From Kribbella jiaozuonensis (lineage in GTDB: Bacteria; Actinomycetota; Actinomycetes; Propionibacteriales; Kribbellaceae), in assembly GCF_005233875.1 (NCBI RefSeq), contig NZ_SZPZ01000003.1:1110489-1174488 (forward strand): a stretch of 64,000 nt of DNA, given 5' to 3'. This document shows positions 24,802 to 32,032 of this stretch, in pieces. Made by a program: the position numbers and the translations under genes. The notes below the pieces were generated by a model. That model was given only the letters and a program-made list of their open reading frames with translations, searched no databases and was not told the origin of the DNA. Numbering within the stretch: position 1 is the first letter of the stretch; every line of letters starts with the position of its first letter.

Positions 24802-24822
24802 GCCAGCCCCGTGGGAACCTCT

Positions 24823-24831
24823 GGGTACCCT
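24823..24831. promoter_or_regulatory. GGGTACCC palindrome overlapping the -10 box of the HxlR gene
   Basis: The 8-base palindrome GGGTACCC contains the -10 candidate TACCCT (24826-24831), seven bases before the GTG start. A regulator bound here would block its own promoter, so autorepression by the HxlR protein is plausible. Confidence 0.35.
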
Positions 24832-24838
24832 GAGCGCT

Positions 24839-25195
24839 GTGTACGGAGTGGAACCCGGTGACATCTTCCTGGCCGATTGCCCTGCCCGCCTGGCGGTCGA
24901 GGTGATCGCGGACAAGTGGACGGTCGTCGTCCTCTGGGGACTCAACGATCACGCCCGACGCCACTCGGAGCTGATCGATCTCATCGGCGGCATCTCGAAG
25001 AAGGTGCTCACCCAGACGCTCCGGCGCCTGCAGACGAACGGCCTGGTCACGCGCACCGATCACGGCGGCGTCCCGCCGCGCGTCGAGTACGAGCTGACCG
25101 CCCTCGGCCGCACGCTGATGGGCCCGATCCGGATGCTCACAGAGTGGGCAGAACAGAACGGAGACGCAGTCCTCGCGGCCCAAGAGGCAGGATGA
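24839..25195 (+). CDS. HxlR-type winged-helix regulator
   Basis: 118 residues. It has the family opening DCPARLAVEVIADKWTVVVLWGL (about 13-35; the single Cys near 14 is a common redox or ligand contact in HxlR proteins), the recognition helix region GISKKVLTQTLRRLQTNGLVTR, and the wing GGVPPRVEYELTALGRTL. It probably senses an electrophile or redox change and controls the divergent PPOX gene and the F420-type oxidoreductase gene that starts five bases after its stop codon. The start is GTG and appears leaderless. Confidence 0.9.
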   Translation: MYGVEPGDIFLADCPARLAVEVIADKWTVVVLWGLNDHARRHSELIDLIGGISKKVLTQTLRRLQTNGLVTRTDHGGVPPRVEYELTALGRTLMGPIRMLTEWAEQNGDAVLAAQEAG

Positions 25196-25199
25196 CCGC

Positions 25200-26102
25200 A
25201 TGGACTTCTCTCTGTGGCCCGCAGCCTCCCGGACCTGGAACGGCGTACTCGAAGGTGCCGAGTACGCCGAGCGCACCGGCTGGCACGGCGTTTGGATAGC
25301 TGATCACTTCATGCAGAACAGCGACGACCTGACCGTCCCGGTCAACGAGGCTCTCGCGCTGCTGGCCGGCATCGCCGCACGCACCTCGCGGGTGCGGGTG
25401 GGCTCGATGGTGCTCGGCAATACGTACCGGCACCCGGCGGTGGTCGCCAACGCGGCCGCGACGATCGACCAGATCGCGAACGGACGGTTCGTGCTCGGGA
25501 TCGGCGCGGGGTGGCAGGTCAACGAACACGAGGTGTACGGGATCGAGCTGCCGGCGATCGGTCCGCGGCTGAAGCGGTTCGAGGAAGCCTGTCAGGTGAT
25601 CAAGGGCCTGCTGACGCAGGAGCGGACGACGTTCGACGGGAAGTATTACCAGCTCACCGATGCGCCGTGTGAGCCGAAGCCGGCGCAGCTCCCGATCCTG
25701 ATCGGCGCGTCGGGGGAGAAGGTTGCCCTGGGCATCGTTGCGAAGTACGCCGACGAGTGGAACCACTGGGGCCGACCGGACCTAGCGGCGCAGAAGGGAG
25801 TGGTTTTCGCGCAGCACTGTGAGCGAGTCGGGCGGGATCCGCAGAGCATCAGGCGGTCGGCGCAGACGTTCCTGGAGGTCGTCGTACCGGGTGATGCCGA
25901 GGCGGCGGAGCGGAAGGAAAGGCTCGAGAGTCGCGGCGCGCACGTGATCATGGGATCGGCGCAGGAGGTGCTCGACGTGGTCGCGCAGTACCCGGCGGCC
26001 GGGATCGACGAGCTGCTCGTGCCGGACGCGTTCCTCGGCGACGGCAACCGGCGTTTCGATGCGTTGGAGCGTCTCCGCGAGGAAGTGCTACAGAAGATCT
26101 AG
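25200..26102 (+). CDS. LLM-class F420-dependent oxidoreductase
   Basis: 300 residues of luciferase-like TIM barrel. Motifs include EGAEYAERTGWHGVWIADHFM (about 18-38), ALALLAGIAARTSRVRVGSMVLGNTYRHPAVVANAAATIDQIANGRFVLGIGAGWQVNEHEVYG, and LPILIGASGEKVALGIVAKYADEWN. These are typical of coenzyme F420-using enzymes of actinobacteria. It starts five bases after the HxlR gene, so the two are co-transcribed. Its 3' end overlaps the exonuclease/phosphatase-type gene on the other strand by 15 bases. Confidence 0.92.
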   Translation: MDFSLWPAASRTWNGVLEGAEYAERTGWHGVWIADHFMQNSDDLTVPVNEALALLAGIAARTSRVRVGSMVLGNTYRHPAVVANAAATIDQIANGRFVLGIGAGWQVNEHEVYGIELPAIGPRLKRFEEACQVIKGLLTQERTTFDGKYYQLTDAPCEPKPAQLPILIGASGEKVALGIVAKYADEWNHWGRPDLAAQKGVVFAQHCERVGRDPQSIRRSAQTFLEVVVPGDAEAAERKERLESRGAHVIMGSAQEVLDVVAQYPAAGIDELLVPDAFLGDGNRRFDALERLREEVLQKI

Positions 26103-26834
26103 TGTCGCGACCACGGGCCAGTGGTCGCTGGGTACGCGCCCGTCCGGGCGGTAGTGCGAGACGGCCGCGTCGGTCACCGTCCACGTCGGTGTGACGAGGA
26201 TGTGGTCGATGCGGTCGTCGTCCTCAGTGCCGGTGAAGTTGTGCCAGCTGCCCCCGGCTTCGAGCGGTACGGCGAGGGACAGGCCGGACTCCACGAGCGA
26301 CTTCACCGGCGGAGAGTCAGGCGTGGCGTTGAGGTCGCCCATCACGATCCACGGCAGCGATCCGCTGATCCAGCGGGCGATCAGCCGCGACGACTGCAGT
26401 TGCGCGACCTCGCCGGCGTGGTCGTAGTGCGTGTTGACGACGCCGACCGTCGTACCGTTGCGGTGCCGCAGCCAGACCAGCGTCGCGATCCGGGTCAGGT
26501 CCGCGTCCCAGCCGACGGATCCCGGCGTACCCGGATCGTCGGACAGCCAGCGGGTCTCGTGCCGCTCGATCCGCCAGTCGCCGGGCCGGACCAGGACGAC
26601 GGAATGCTCACCCGCGCTCATCCCGTCGTCCCGGCCGGCGCCGACGATCTCGTACTTCGGGAACCGCCAGCGCAGGTACTCGAGCTGGTCGGGCAGCACT
26701 TCCTGCAGCCCGACCACGTCCGCGTCCAGGTGCTCGATCGCCGCCACCGCCGCCTTCCGCCGTACCGGCCAGGCGTTGTCGCCGTCCGGTGCGGAGGAGT
26801 TGCGGATGTTGAAGGTGGCGGCACGGAGCTTCAT
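26088..26834 (-). CDS. Endonuclease/exonuclease/phosphatase family protein
   Basis: 248 residues of the DNase I-like fold: ATFNIRN (6-12), DVVGLQEVLPDQL with the metal-binding Glu (about 39-51), VVNTHYDH (catalytic His), IVMGDLNATPDS (Asp and Asn), and the terminal SDHWPVVATL with the conserved Asp-His. It may cleave nucleic acid or a phosphodiester or phosphoester of a small molecule; no signal peptide is present. The start at 26834 overlaps the end of trpS by four bases, so it is probably co-transcribed with trpS. Confidence 0.9.
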   Translation of the reverse strand: MKLRAATFNIRNSSAPDGDNAWPVRRKAAVAAIEHLDADVVGLQEVLPDQLEYLRWRFPKYEIVGAGRDDGMSAGEHSVVLVRPGDWRIERHETRWLSDDPGTPGSVGWDADLTRIATLVWLRHRNGTTVGVVNTHYDHAGEVAQLQSSRLIARWISGSLPWIVMGDLNATPDSPPVKSLVESGLSLAVPLEAGGSWHNFTGTEDDDRIDHILVTPTWTVTDAAVSHYRPDGRVPSDHWPVVATLDLL

Positions 26835-27796
26835 GGTGCCGATCCTGCCAAACCCATGGCTCGCGTCGCTGCCTGGAGTCGGGGAGTGCTCGCGTCGAGC
26901 GCCCGGTCCCGGCCCTGCGCGAGCAGCTGGTCGATCGCTCCCGGGTCGGTCGTCAGCCGCGCGTACTCCTTCTGCAGCGGGTCGATCACCGCGAGAACGG
27001 CATCCGCCACATCCTGCTTGAGAGCGCCGTACGTCGCGTACGACTTCGCCAGCTCGACCGGGTCGCCGTCGGTGCACGCTGCCAGGATGTCCAGCAGGTT
27101 GGTGACGCCCGGCTTGTTCGCCTCGTCGTGCCGGACCTCGTTCTCGGAGTCCGTCACCGCGCGCATGATCTGCCGGCGGATCACGTCCGGCGGGTCGAGC
27201 AGCCGGATCGTGCCGATCGCGTCGTCGGCCGCGGACTTGCTCATCTTCGCGGTCGGGTTGGCCAGGTCCTTGACCCGGGTCGCCAGCGCCGCCTTGTTCA
27301 GCTGCGGTACGACGAACGTCTCGCCGTACTCGCGGTTGAAGCGGATCGCGATGTCGCGGGCGAGCTCGACATGCTGGTCCTGGTCTCCGCCGACCGGGAC
27401 CCGCTCCGCGCCGTACAGCAGGATGTCCGCGGCCATCAGGCACGGGTACGTGAACAGCGACGCCCGGGTCATCGGGCGGTTGCCCTTCTCCTTGTACTGG
27501 ATCATCCGCGACAGCTCACCGACGTACGACGTGCACTCGAGCAGGTACGCGAGCTGGGCGTGCGTGGGGACGTCGGACTGGATGAAGACCGTGCCCTCGG
27601 GTACGCCGGCCGCGAGCATCAGCGTCGCGAACTCGCGGGTGAGCGCGGCGAGTCTTCGGGGGTCGTGCTTGGTCGTCATCGCGTGCAGGTTCGCGACGAA
27701 GTAGAAGCCGTCCGGGTCGGTGAACCGGCGCAGCGCGCCGAGGTGGTTGCCGAGCGTCAGCCGGCCGGACGGGGTGATGCCGGACAGTGCGGTCAT
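26831..27796 (-). CDS. trpS: Tryptophanyl-tRNA synthetase
   Basis: 321 residues, class Ic synthetase. The HIGH-type motif is PSGRLTLGNHLG (9-20) and the KMSKS loop is at 184-188. The GGDQDQHVELARDIAIRFN block is typical of TrpRS. It charges tRNA-Trp. The start MTALSGITPSG at 27796 is clear; a longer in-frame ORF runs into the attenuator. Upstream on the same strand is a leader with a short tryptophan-containing ORF and a terminator hairpin (27838-27935), so expression is very likely controlled by ribosome-mediated attenuation. Confidence 0.96.
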   Translation of the reverse strand: MTALSGITPSGRLTLGNHLGALRRFTDPDGFYFVANLHAMTTKHDPRRLAALTREFATLMLAAGVPEGTVFIQSDVPTHAQLAYLLECTSYVGELSRMIQYKEKGNRPMTRASLFTYPCLMAADILLYGAERVPVGGDQDQHVELARDIAIRFNREYGETFVVPQLNKAALATRVKDLANPTAKMSKSAADDAIGTIRLLDPPDVIRRQIMRAVTDSENEVRHDEANKPGVTNLLDILAACTDGDPVELAKSYATYGALKQDVADAVLAVIDPLQKEYARLTTDPGAIDQLLAQGRDRALDASTPRLQAATRAMGLAGSAP

Positions 27797-27837
27797 GATC
27801 GTTGCCTTTCGGTGTGTGGGCCCCACCGAGGGCAACG

Positions 27838-27865
27838 AAAAAGGCCGCCTCGGAGAGGCGGCCTT
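27838..27865 (-). terminator. Attenuator terminator in the trpS leader
   Basis: On the minus strand an 11-base perfect stem (plus 27841-27851 with 27855-27865, AAGGCCGCCTC/GAGGCGGCCTT) with a three-base loop runs into five Ts (27838-27842). It ends 41 bases before the trpS ATG, so it would stop transcription before the gene unless disrupted. Confidence 0.9.
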
Positions 27866-27888
27866 GGTGGCTGCGTGCGAACACGCCG

Positions 27889-27913
27889 GGTGGACCGCCC
27901 TAGGCGGCCCACC
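27889..27913 (-). promoter_or_regulatory. Pause / anti-antiterminator hairpin of the trpS leader
   Basis: GGTGGGCCGCC pairs with GGCGGTCCACC (plus 27903-27913 with 27889-27899) around the leader stop codon TAG. The left arm covers a Trp codon of the leader peptide. The right arm can instead pair over eight bases with GGCCGCCU of the terminator stem, giving the alternative antiterminator. Confidence 0.75.
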
Positions 27914-27935
27914 ACAGCTGCAAGTTCGTGTTCAC
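27900..27935 (-). CDS. trpS leader peptide with tandem Trp codons
   Basis: An 11-codon ORF from GTG at 27935 to TAG at 27900, reading MNTNLQLWWAA with two adjacent TGG codons. It lies directly before the pause hairpin and terminator of the trpS leader. When charged tRNA-Trp is scarce, a ribosome would stall at the Trp codons, free the right arm of the pause hairpin and prevent terminator formation. A TACGCT box six bases before the GTG suggests the peptide is read from a leaderless transcript. It is too short for standard gene callers. Confidence 0.85.
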   Translation of the reverse strand: MNTNLQLWWAA

Positions 27936-27941
27936 GGATCG

Positions 27942-27947
27942 AGCGTA
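27942..27947 (-). promoter_or_regulatory. -10 box TACGCT of the trpS leader
   Basis: On the minus strand TACGCT is six bases before the leader-peptide GTG (27935), placing the transcript start at that codon. The box lies just before the SGNH gene stop codon at 27950-27952. Confidence 0.5.
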
Positions 27948-27949
27948 CC

Positions 27950-28726
27950 TCATCGCGCGGTCAGCGACTGGACGATCAATTCGTTGCGGGCGTCCTGACC
28001 CAACGGCACCGACGGGTGCACGCCGTCGCGCAGGTAGTTCAGCAATCGGTACGGCTTGACCCAGAGCCACTCGGCCCAGCGGATGATGCGCAGGTTCGAG
28101 TACTTCTCCTGCGCGTCGTACATCTGCATGTTCAGCCAGGAGCTGTTGCGCTGGTCCGCGAGCTGAATCGTCGCGCCGACGCTCTTGCGGACGGCCTGGA
28201 TGTTGACCCAGTACACGATCCGGTTGCGGCCGACGATGCTCATCGCCCGGTCGAGCTGGGCGGCGAACTTCGGCGGGTCGAAGATGTCGTTCGACCCGCT
28301 CGCCATCAGGACCCGTCGCGGCAGGCCGTACGCCGCTGCCCACTGCTGCAGCGCGTCAACGGCGCCGGAGGTGGGCCGGCTGGACCAGTTGTTGACGGCC
28401 ATCTGGCTGCCGTCGCGACCCAGCAGCCGGGTCGCGAGCGACTTCCCGTCCTGGACCGAGATGCTGTCGCCGAACATGTAGACGCCGTCGGTGTCGAGGA
28501 CGCGGTGGATCTGTGCGGTGGTCGAGATGGCGCGCGTACCGTTCGCCCAGGAGCCGAGCACGCCCGAACCGTACGGGCCGGTGGTCGTGGTGGTGGCGGC
28601 CGCGAAGCCGTCGATCGTATCGGCAGAGGTGGACGCCGTGGTGGCGGATGCGATTTCGGTAGAGACGGCCGCAGAGACGGCGGCTGCCGCTCCGACTGTG
28701 AAGATCTGCCGCCGGTTGGGTTTCAT
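27950..28726 (-). CDS. Tat-exported SGNH-type hydrolase
   Basis: 258 residues. The N-terminus NRRQIFTVGAAAAVSAAVS is a twin-arginine-like signal peptide with a hydrophobic Ala/Val region, cleaved near ASATTAS. The SGNH blocks are visible: block I MFGDSISVQ with the nucleophile Ser (about 84), block III MASGSNDIFDP (Asn), and block V DGVHPSVPLG (Asp and His). It is probably an extracellular esterase or acyl hydrolase. It lies upstream of trpS on the same strand, and the trpS leader begins 14 bases after its stop codon, so read-through may also feed the attenuator. The start at 28726 fixes the signal peptide; the upstream in-frame extension has none. Confidence 0.85.
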   Translation of the reverse strand: MKPNRRQIFTVGAAAAVSAAVSTEIASATTASTSADTIDGFAAATTTTTGPYGSGVLGSWANGTRAISTTAQIHRVLDTDGVYMFGDSISVQDGKSLATRLLGRDGSQMAVNNWSSRPTSGAVDALQQWAAAYGLPRRVLMASGSNDIFDPPKFAAQLDRAMSIVGRNRIVYWVNIQAVRKSVGATIQLADQRNSSWLNMQMYDAQEKYSNLRIIRWAEWLWVKPYRLLNYLRDGVHPSVPLGQDARNELIVQSLTAR

Positions 28727-28921
28727 TTGCCTCACGGGAGGTACTGTGCGGCCTGCTCCGCGGCCCCCGCAAGTCCGAATCTCACTGTCCGCAGTCGAAG
28801 CACACCGAAAACGGCGCGAAAAGGGCCCATTCGAGCGCTTGCTCAGGCGTAGATCTGCAGGAACCTGCAAATTCTGTAACGCTTTGCAGTCCGCTGCCGA
28901 TGAATCGACTGTTGGACCACC

Positions 28922-28964
28922 GACGAGCCGGCGCAACCAGGGAGGGGTGTTGCGCCGGCTCGTC
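28922..28964. terminator. Strong hairpin downstream of the TetR gene
   Basis: Perfect 16-base inverted repeat GACGAGCCGGCGCAAC / GTTGCGCCGGCTCGTC (28922-28937 with 28949-28964), 11-base loop, ten bases after the TetR stop on the minus strand. There is no long U-run, as is common for actinobacterial terminators. Confidence 0.75.
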
Positions 28965-28973
28965 GCTCTTGCC

Positions 28974-29519
28974 TCAGGTTCCGGTCGTCAGCTCCTCGAT
29001 GAACGGCCCGACGACAGCCATCAATTCCTCCGGCGACGCATCCAGCCCGTCCAGCCGGACCAGGTGCCGACTGATCACCAGCCCGAGCGTCAACGCCCCG
29101 ATCACCCCGGACCGCAGTACGGCGTCGTCCCCGGGCAACTGCGCCGCGATCTGCCGCTGCTGCGAGGTCATCGCCGCCCGCACCTCTTCGGCCGCCTCGG
29201 GATGACTGAACATCGCGCGGAGAGCAGCTAGCGAGGCCGCGGGCTCGTCGGTCAGCTTCTCGGTCAGCGCGGCGGTCAGTAGCTCGGCGATCTGCTCCGG
29301 CGTGCCTTCGATCGGTCCGTCTGCGGGGATCGCGGCTGCCTGCGCGAACAGCTTCTCCTTGGACCCGAAGTACCGCATCACCAGGCCGGGGTCGCTGCCG
29401 GCCTCGGTCGCGATCGCGCGGATCGTCGTCCGATCGAAGCCGTGCTCGCCGAACAGTTGCCGCGCGGCGGTGAGGATCCGCGCCTCGGTCGCCTGCCGCT
29501 GTTCCACCCTGGTCGCCAT
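28974..29519 (-). CDS. TetR family regulator of the adjacent small membrane protein
   Basis: 181 residues. HTH region: EARILTAARQLFGEHGFDRTTIRAIATEAGSDPGLVMRYFGSKEKLFAQ (about 13-61). The C-terminal domain contains SLAALRAMFSHPEAAEEVRAAMTSQQRQI, of the TetR_C_17-like type. The start at 29519 (MATRVEQRQ) was chosen over 29537, because the latter lies inside an operator. Two GTCWAC-N4-GTWGAC boxes lie between this gene and the divergent membrane protein gene, so it probably represses both. Confidence 0.9.
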   Translation of the reverse strand: MATRVEQRQATEARILTAARQLFGEHGFDRTTIRAIATEAGSDPGLVMRYFGSKEKLFAQAAAIPADGPIEGTPEQIAELLTAALTEKLTDEPAASLAALRAMFSHPEAAEEVRAAMTSQQRQIAAQLPGDDAVLRSGVIGALTLGLVISRHLVRLDGLDASPEELMAVVGPFIEELTTGT

Positions 29520-29527
29520 GGAGTTCA

Positions 29528-29543
29528 GTCTACGCATGTTGAC
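29528..29543. promoter_or_regulatory. TetR operator box 1 (GTCTAC-N4-GTTGAC)
   Basis: Sixteen-base imperfect palindrome GTCTACGCATGTTGAC nine bases from the TetR start. It matches box 2 at 29572-29587 in the form GTCWAC-N4-GTWGAC. Confidence 0.65.
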
Positions 29544-29571
29544 TCAGCGAGGTGTGCCGGTCTACGGTTCA

Positions 29572-29587
29572 GTCAACACATGTAGAC
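29572..29587. promoter_or_regulatory. TetR operator box 2 (GTCAAC-N4-GTAGAC)
   Basis: Sixteen-base palindrome GTCAACACATGTAGAC, 17 bases before the membrane protein ATG. A lone GTCTAC half-site is also present at 29560-29565. Confidence 0.65.
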
Positions 29588-29603
29588 CGAATGAGGAGTT
29601 TCG

Positions 29604-29915
29604 ATGATCCAGGCGATTCTGCTGACGTTCCTGGCCGGGCTGATGACCTTCAACGGCATGCCGCATTTCGTGCAGGGCATCAGCGCCCGCGAGTATCCGA
29701 ATCTCACCGGCAACTCCCCGATCAGGAACGCGGTCGGCGGCCTCGTCGCGTTCGTGATCGCCGGCGCGCTGATCGTCCCGGCCCACGTCGCGGCTCATCC
29801 CTGGCCGGCCGCGATCGCCGGGCTGCTGGGCGCCGCCGTGATGACCGTCTTTCATGCCGGCGGCGGCGCTTTCCGCCTGAACAGAAGATTCGGGAAACCC
29901 ATGCCCAAGGCCTGA
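29604..29915 (+). CDS. Small membrane protein under TetR control
   Basis: 103 residues with three hydrophobic segments (about 2-18, 44-63 and 68-86) and short polar loops, ending in NRRFGKPMPKA. ATGAGGAG lies before the ATG as a ribosome binding site. I do not recognise a family; its size suggests a subunit, a small multidrug-like protein or a stress protein. It is the only gene obviously controlled by the paired operator boxes and the TetR gene across from it. Confidence 0.75.
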   Translation: MIQAILLTFLAGLMTFNGMPHFVQGISAREYPNLTGNSPIRNAVGGLVAFVIAGALIVPAHVAAHPWPAAIAGLLGAAVMTVFHAGGGAFRLNRRFGKPMPKA

Positions 29916-29919
29916 CGGT

Positions 29920-29925
29920 TATCGT
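29920..29925 (+). promoter_or_regulatory. -10 box TATCGT of acuC (leaderless)
   Basis: TATCGT is six bases before the ATG at 29932, directly after the small membrane protein gene. Confidence 0.5.
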
Positions 29926-29931
29926 CGGGGC

Positions 29932-31107
29932 ATGAGTGGTGAGGCGTTGCTGGTCTTCGACGACGGATTGACGGCGTACGACTTCGGCCGGGGGCACCCG
30001 ATGAGTCCGATCCGGGTCGAGCTGACGATCAAGCTGGCGCGGGCGCTCGGCGTACTCGATCAACTGAAGGTCGTGCCCGCGCCGACGGCGGACGATGCGT
30101 TGCTCGAGACCGTGCACACCCCGGAGTACGTCGCCGCGGTGAAGAACGCCGGGGACCACCCCGACGAGGCGGATCCGATCCACGGGCTCGGCACGTCCGA
30201 CACCTACTGCTTCCCGCGGATGCACGAGGTCTCGGCGCAGATCGTCGGCGCTTCGGTCGAGGCGGCGCGGGCGGTGTGGGAGGGCGACGTGCTGCACGCC
30301 GCGAACATCGCCGGCGGTCTGCATCACGCAATGCCCAACCAGGCCAGCGGTTTCTGCGTGTACAACGACCCGGCGATCGCGATCCAGTGGCTGCTCGACC
30401 ACGGCGCCGAGCGGGTCGCGTACGTCGACGTCGACGTGCACCACGGGGACGGCGTACAGGCCGTCTTCTACGACGATCCGCGGGTGTTGACCGTCAGCCT
30501 GCACGAGTCGCCGACCACGCTGTTCCCGGGGACGGGCAGTCCCGGCGAGACCGGCGGGCCAGGCGCGGAGGGTACGGCGGTCAACGTCGCGCTGCCGCCG
30601 GGGACCGGCGATGCGGGCTGGTTGCGGGCGTTCCACGCGATCGTGCCGGACGTGGTGAAGGCGTTCCGGCCGAGCGTGCTGGTCACGCAGCACGGGTGCG
30701 ACTCGCACGTCGAGGATCCGCTGGCTCACTTGACGAAGACCATCGACGGACAGCGGGCGGCGTACGTGGCCTTGCACGACCTTGCCCATGAGGTGGCGGG
30801 CGGGAAGTGGGTCGCTACCGGCGGCGGTGGGTACGCGATCATCGACGTCGTACCGCGAGCCTGGACGCACCTGCTCGCGATCGTCGCGGGCGACCCGATC
30901 GACCCGCTGACGCCGGTGCCGGAGGGGTGGCGCGAGGAGATCCAGATCCGGTTCGGCCGGGTCGCGCCGATGCGGATGACCGACGGGCAGGACGCGAAGT
31001 ACGTCGACTGGTCGACCGGCTACAACCCCAACACCTGGCTCGACCGCTCGATCAAGGCGACACGCGACGCGAGCTTCCCTTTGTTAGGTCTTGATACAAC
31101 CTACTGA
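29932..31107 (+). CDS. acuC: AcuC-type acetoin utilisation / histone deacetylase family protein
   Basis: 391 residues, usual for AcuC. Class I/II deacetylase motifs are GGLHHAMPNQASGFCVYNDPAIAIQWLL (about 125-152, tandem His), YVDVDVHHGDGVQAVFY (Asp-His zinc ligands and general base), and the late GGGGYAIIDVVPRAW. It is thought to deacetylate acetyl-CoA synthetase and similar proteins. In the Streptomyces and mycobacterial genomes a related gene lies near the Rv0500A-type gene, as here. Confidence 0.9.
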   Translation: MSGEALLVFDDGLTAYDFGRGHPMSPIRVELTIKLARALGVLDQLKVVPAPTADDALLETVHTPEYVAAVKNAGDHPDEADPIHGLGTSDTYCFPRMHEVSAQIVGASVEAARAVWEGDVLHAANIAGGLHHAMPNQASGFCVYNDPAIAIQWLLDHGAERVAYVDVDVHHGDGVQAVFYDDPRVLTVSLHESPTTLFPGTGSPGETGGPGAEGTAVNVALPPGTGDAGWLRAFHAIVPDVVKAFRPSVLVTQHGCDSHVEDPLAHLTKTIDGQRAAYVALHDLAHEVAGGKWVATGGGGYAIIDVVPRAWTHLLAIVAGDPIDPLTPVPEGWREEIQIRFGRVAPMRMTDGQDAKYVDWSTGYNPNTWLDRSIKATRDASFPLLGLDTTY

Positions 31108-31225
31108 GTCACAGGAGTCCCCCTCTTTCCCATTCGTACCAACAGCCACTACGCTCGTTGCATGCACGGACGGAGGTGCCGGAGGGGAAGCCGGCGCACG
31201 ATCCGTGCTGGAAGTGCGGTGCGCA

Positions 31226-31441
31226 ATGGCATCAAAGAAGTCCGGTGGTGAGCAGCCGCTCGCCGAGGTGAAGTTCCTGACCGTGGCGGAAGTCGCCACG
31301 GCCATGCGCGTGTCCAAGATGACTGTGTACCGCTTGGTGCACTCCGGAGAGCTGCCCGCGGTGCGGGTAGGTCGTTCGTTCCGGGTGTCGGAGGACGCCG
31401 TGCACGACTACCTCAAAGGCGCCTTCTTCCAAGCCGGATAA
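31226..31441 (+). CDS. Small BldC/excisionase-like HTH protein (Rv0500A type)
   Basis: 71 residues. After a short polar tail (ASKKSGGEQPLAEV) comes the MerR-like helix-turn-helix LTVAEVATAMRVSKMTVYRLVHSGELPAVRVGRSFRVSEDAVHDYL (about 18-63). This is nearly the same as the Rv0500A protein of M. tuberculosis and a Streptomyces protein in the same locus that belongs to the BldD regulon. It binds DNA as a single-domain regulator. The ATG at 31226 was chosen; the upstream in-frame ORF is low in similarity. A TACGCT box lies about 60 bases upstream. Confidence 0.9.
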   Translation: MASKKSGGEQPLAEVKFLTVAEVATAMRVSKMTVYRLVHSGELPAVRVGRSFRVSEDAVHDYLKGAFFQAG

Positions 31442-31451
31442 CAACGAGAGT

Positions 31452-31484
31452 CGAAGGGGCCGGATCCATTGGACCGGCCCCTTC
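31452..31484. terminator. Bidirectional terminator between HTH and MarR genes
   Basis: CGAAGGGGCCGG / CCGGCCCCTTCG form a 12-base stem, with a further TCC/GGA pairing after one bulged A, between two convergent genes (11 bases after the HTH stop). Confidence 0.75.
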
Positions 31485-31485
31485 G

Positions 31486-31968
31486 TCATGCTCTGAACAG
31501 CGCCCGGAGCGCCTTCGCGGCCTGAGCGACGGTCTCGTCCGGCAGATCGGCCCAGAGCTCGTGGTGCGCGGCCGAGCTCGCCTTCACCGCCTGCTCCGCC
31601 AAGCTGATCCCCTCGGGGGTGAGGCGGATCTGCGTGCCGCGGCCGTCGTCCGGATCCGGCTCGCGGGTGACGAGGCCCCGGCGTACGAGCTGGTTGGTGA
31701 CGTTGCTGGTGCCGCCGGAGGACAGGAGGAGATTCCGGCTCAGGTCGGACGGCTTCTGCCGGTACGGCGTACCGCCGCGACGCAGGGACACGATCACGTC
31801 GTACTCCGCGGTGGTCAGGCCGAGGTCGCGGAGGATCTGCCGGGTCGACTCGCTCAGCTCCGCTGCCAGCACCATGATCCGTTTCGCGAGCTCGCTGGTC
31901 GGGTGCAGGACCTCGGGCAACTCCTGCTGCCACGAAGCGATCAGCTGGTCCACCGGGTCGTCGTTCAC
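31486..31968 (-). CDS. MarR family transcriptional regulator
   Basis: 160 residues. Winged-helix motifs: LGLTTAEYDVIVSLRRGGTPYRQKPSDLSRNLLLSSGGTSNVTNQLVRRGLVTREPDPDDGRGTQIRLTPEGISL (about 49-123), including the DxRxxxxxLT wing. It is divergent from an amidohydrolase gene, and an AT-rich inverted repeat in the 60-base gap is a good operator candidate. The ligand is probably a purine, pyrimidine or aromatic compound related to that enzyme. Confidence 0.9.
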   Translation of the reverse strand: MNDDPVDQLIASWQQELPEVLHPTSELAKRIMVLAAELSESTRQILRDLGLTTAEYDVIVSLRRGGTPYRQKPSDLSRNLLLSSGGTSNVTNQLVRRGLVTREPDPDDGRGTQIRLTPEGISLAEQAVKASSAAHHELWADLPDETVAQAAKALRALFRA

Positions 31969-31996
31969 GGTTGACAGTCTAAATCCCTTTGGTGAT

Positions 31997-32012
31997 AGCT
32001 TTTAAGAAAGCT
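31997..32012. promoter_or_regulatory. Probable MarR operator
   Basis: AGCTTT-TAAG-AAAGCT inverted repeat, strikingly AT-rich for this genome, midway between the divergent MarR and amidohydrolase genes. Confidence 0.55.
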
Positions 32013-32032
32013 TTCTACTGAGGGAGATGTTT

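Noticed and set aside
27516..27884. 122-codon minus-strand ORF over the trpS start and leader
   Set aside because: It is out of frame with trpS and crosses the attenuator terminator; its product is Arg/Pro-rich shadow sequence.
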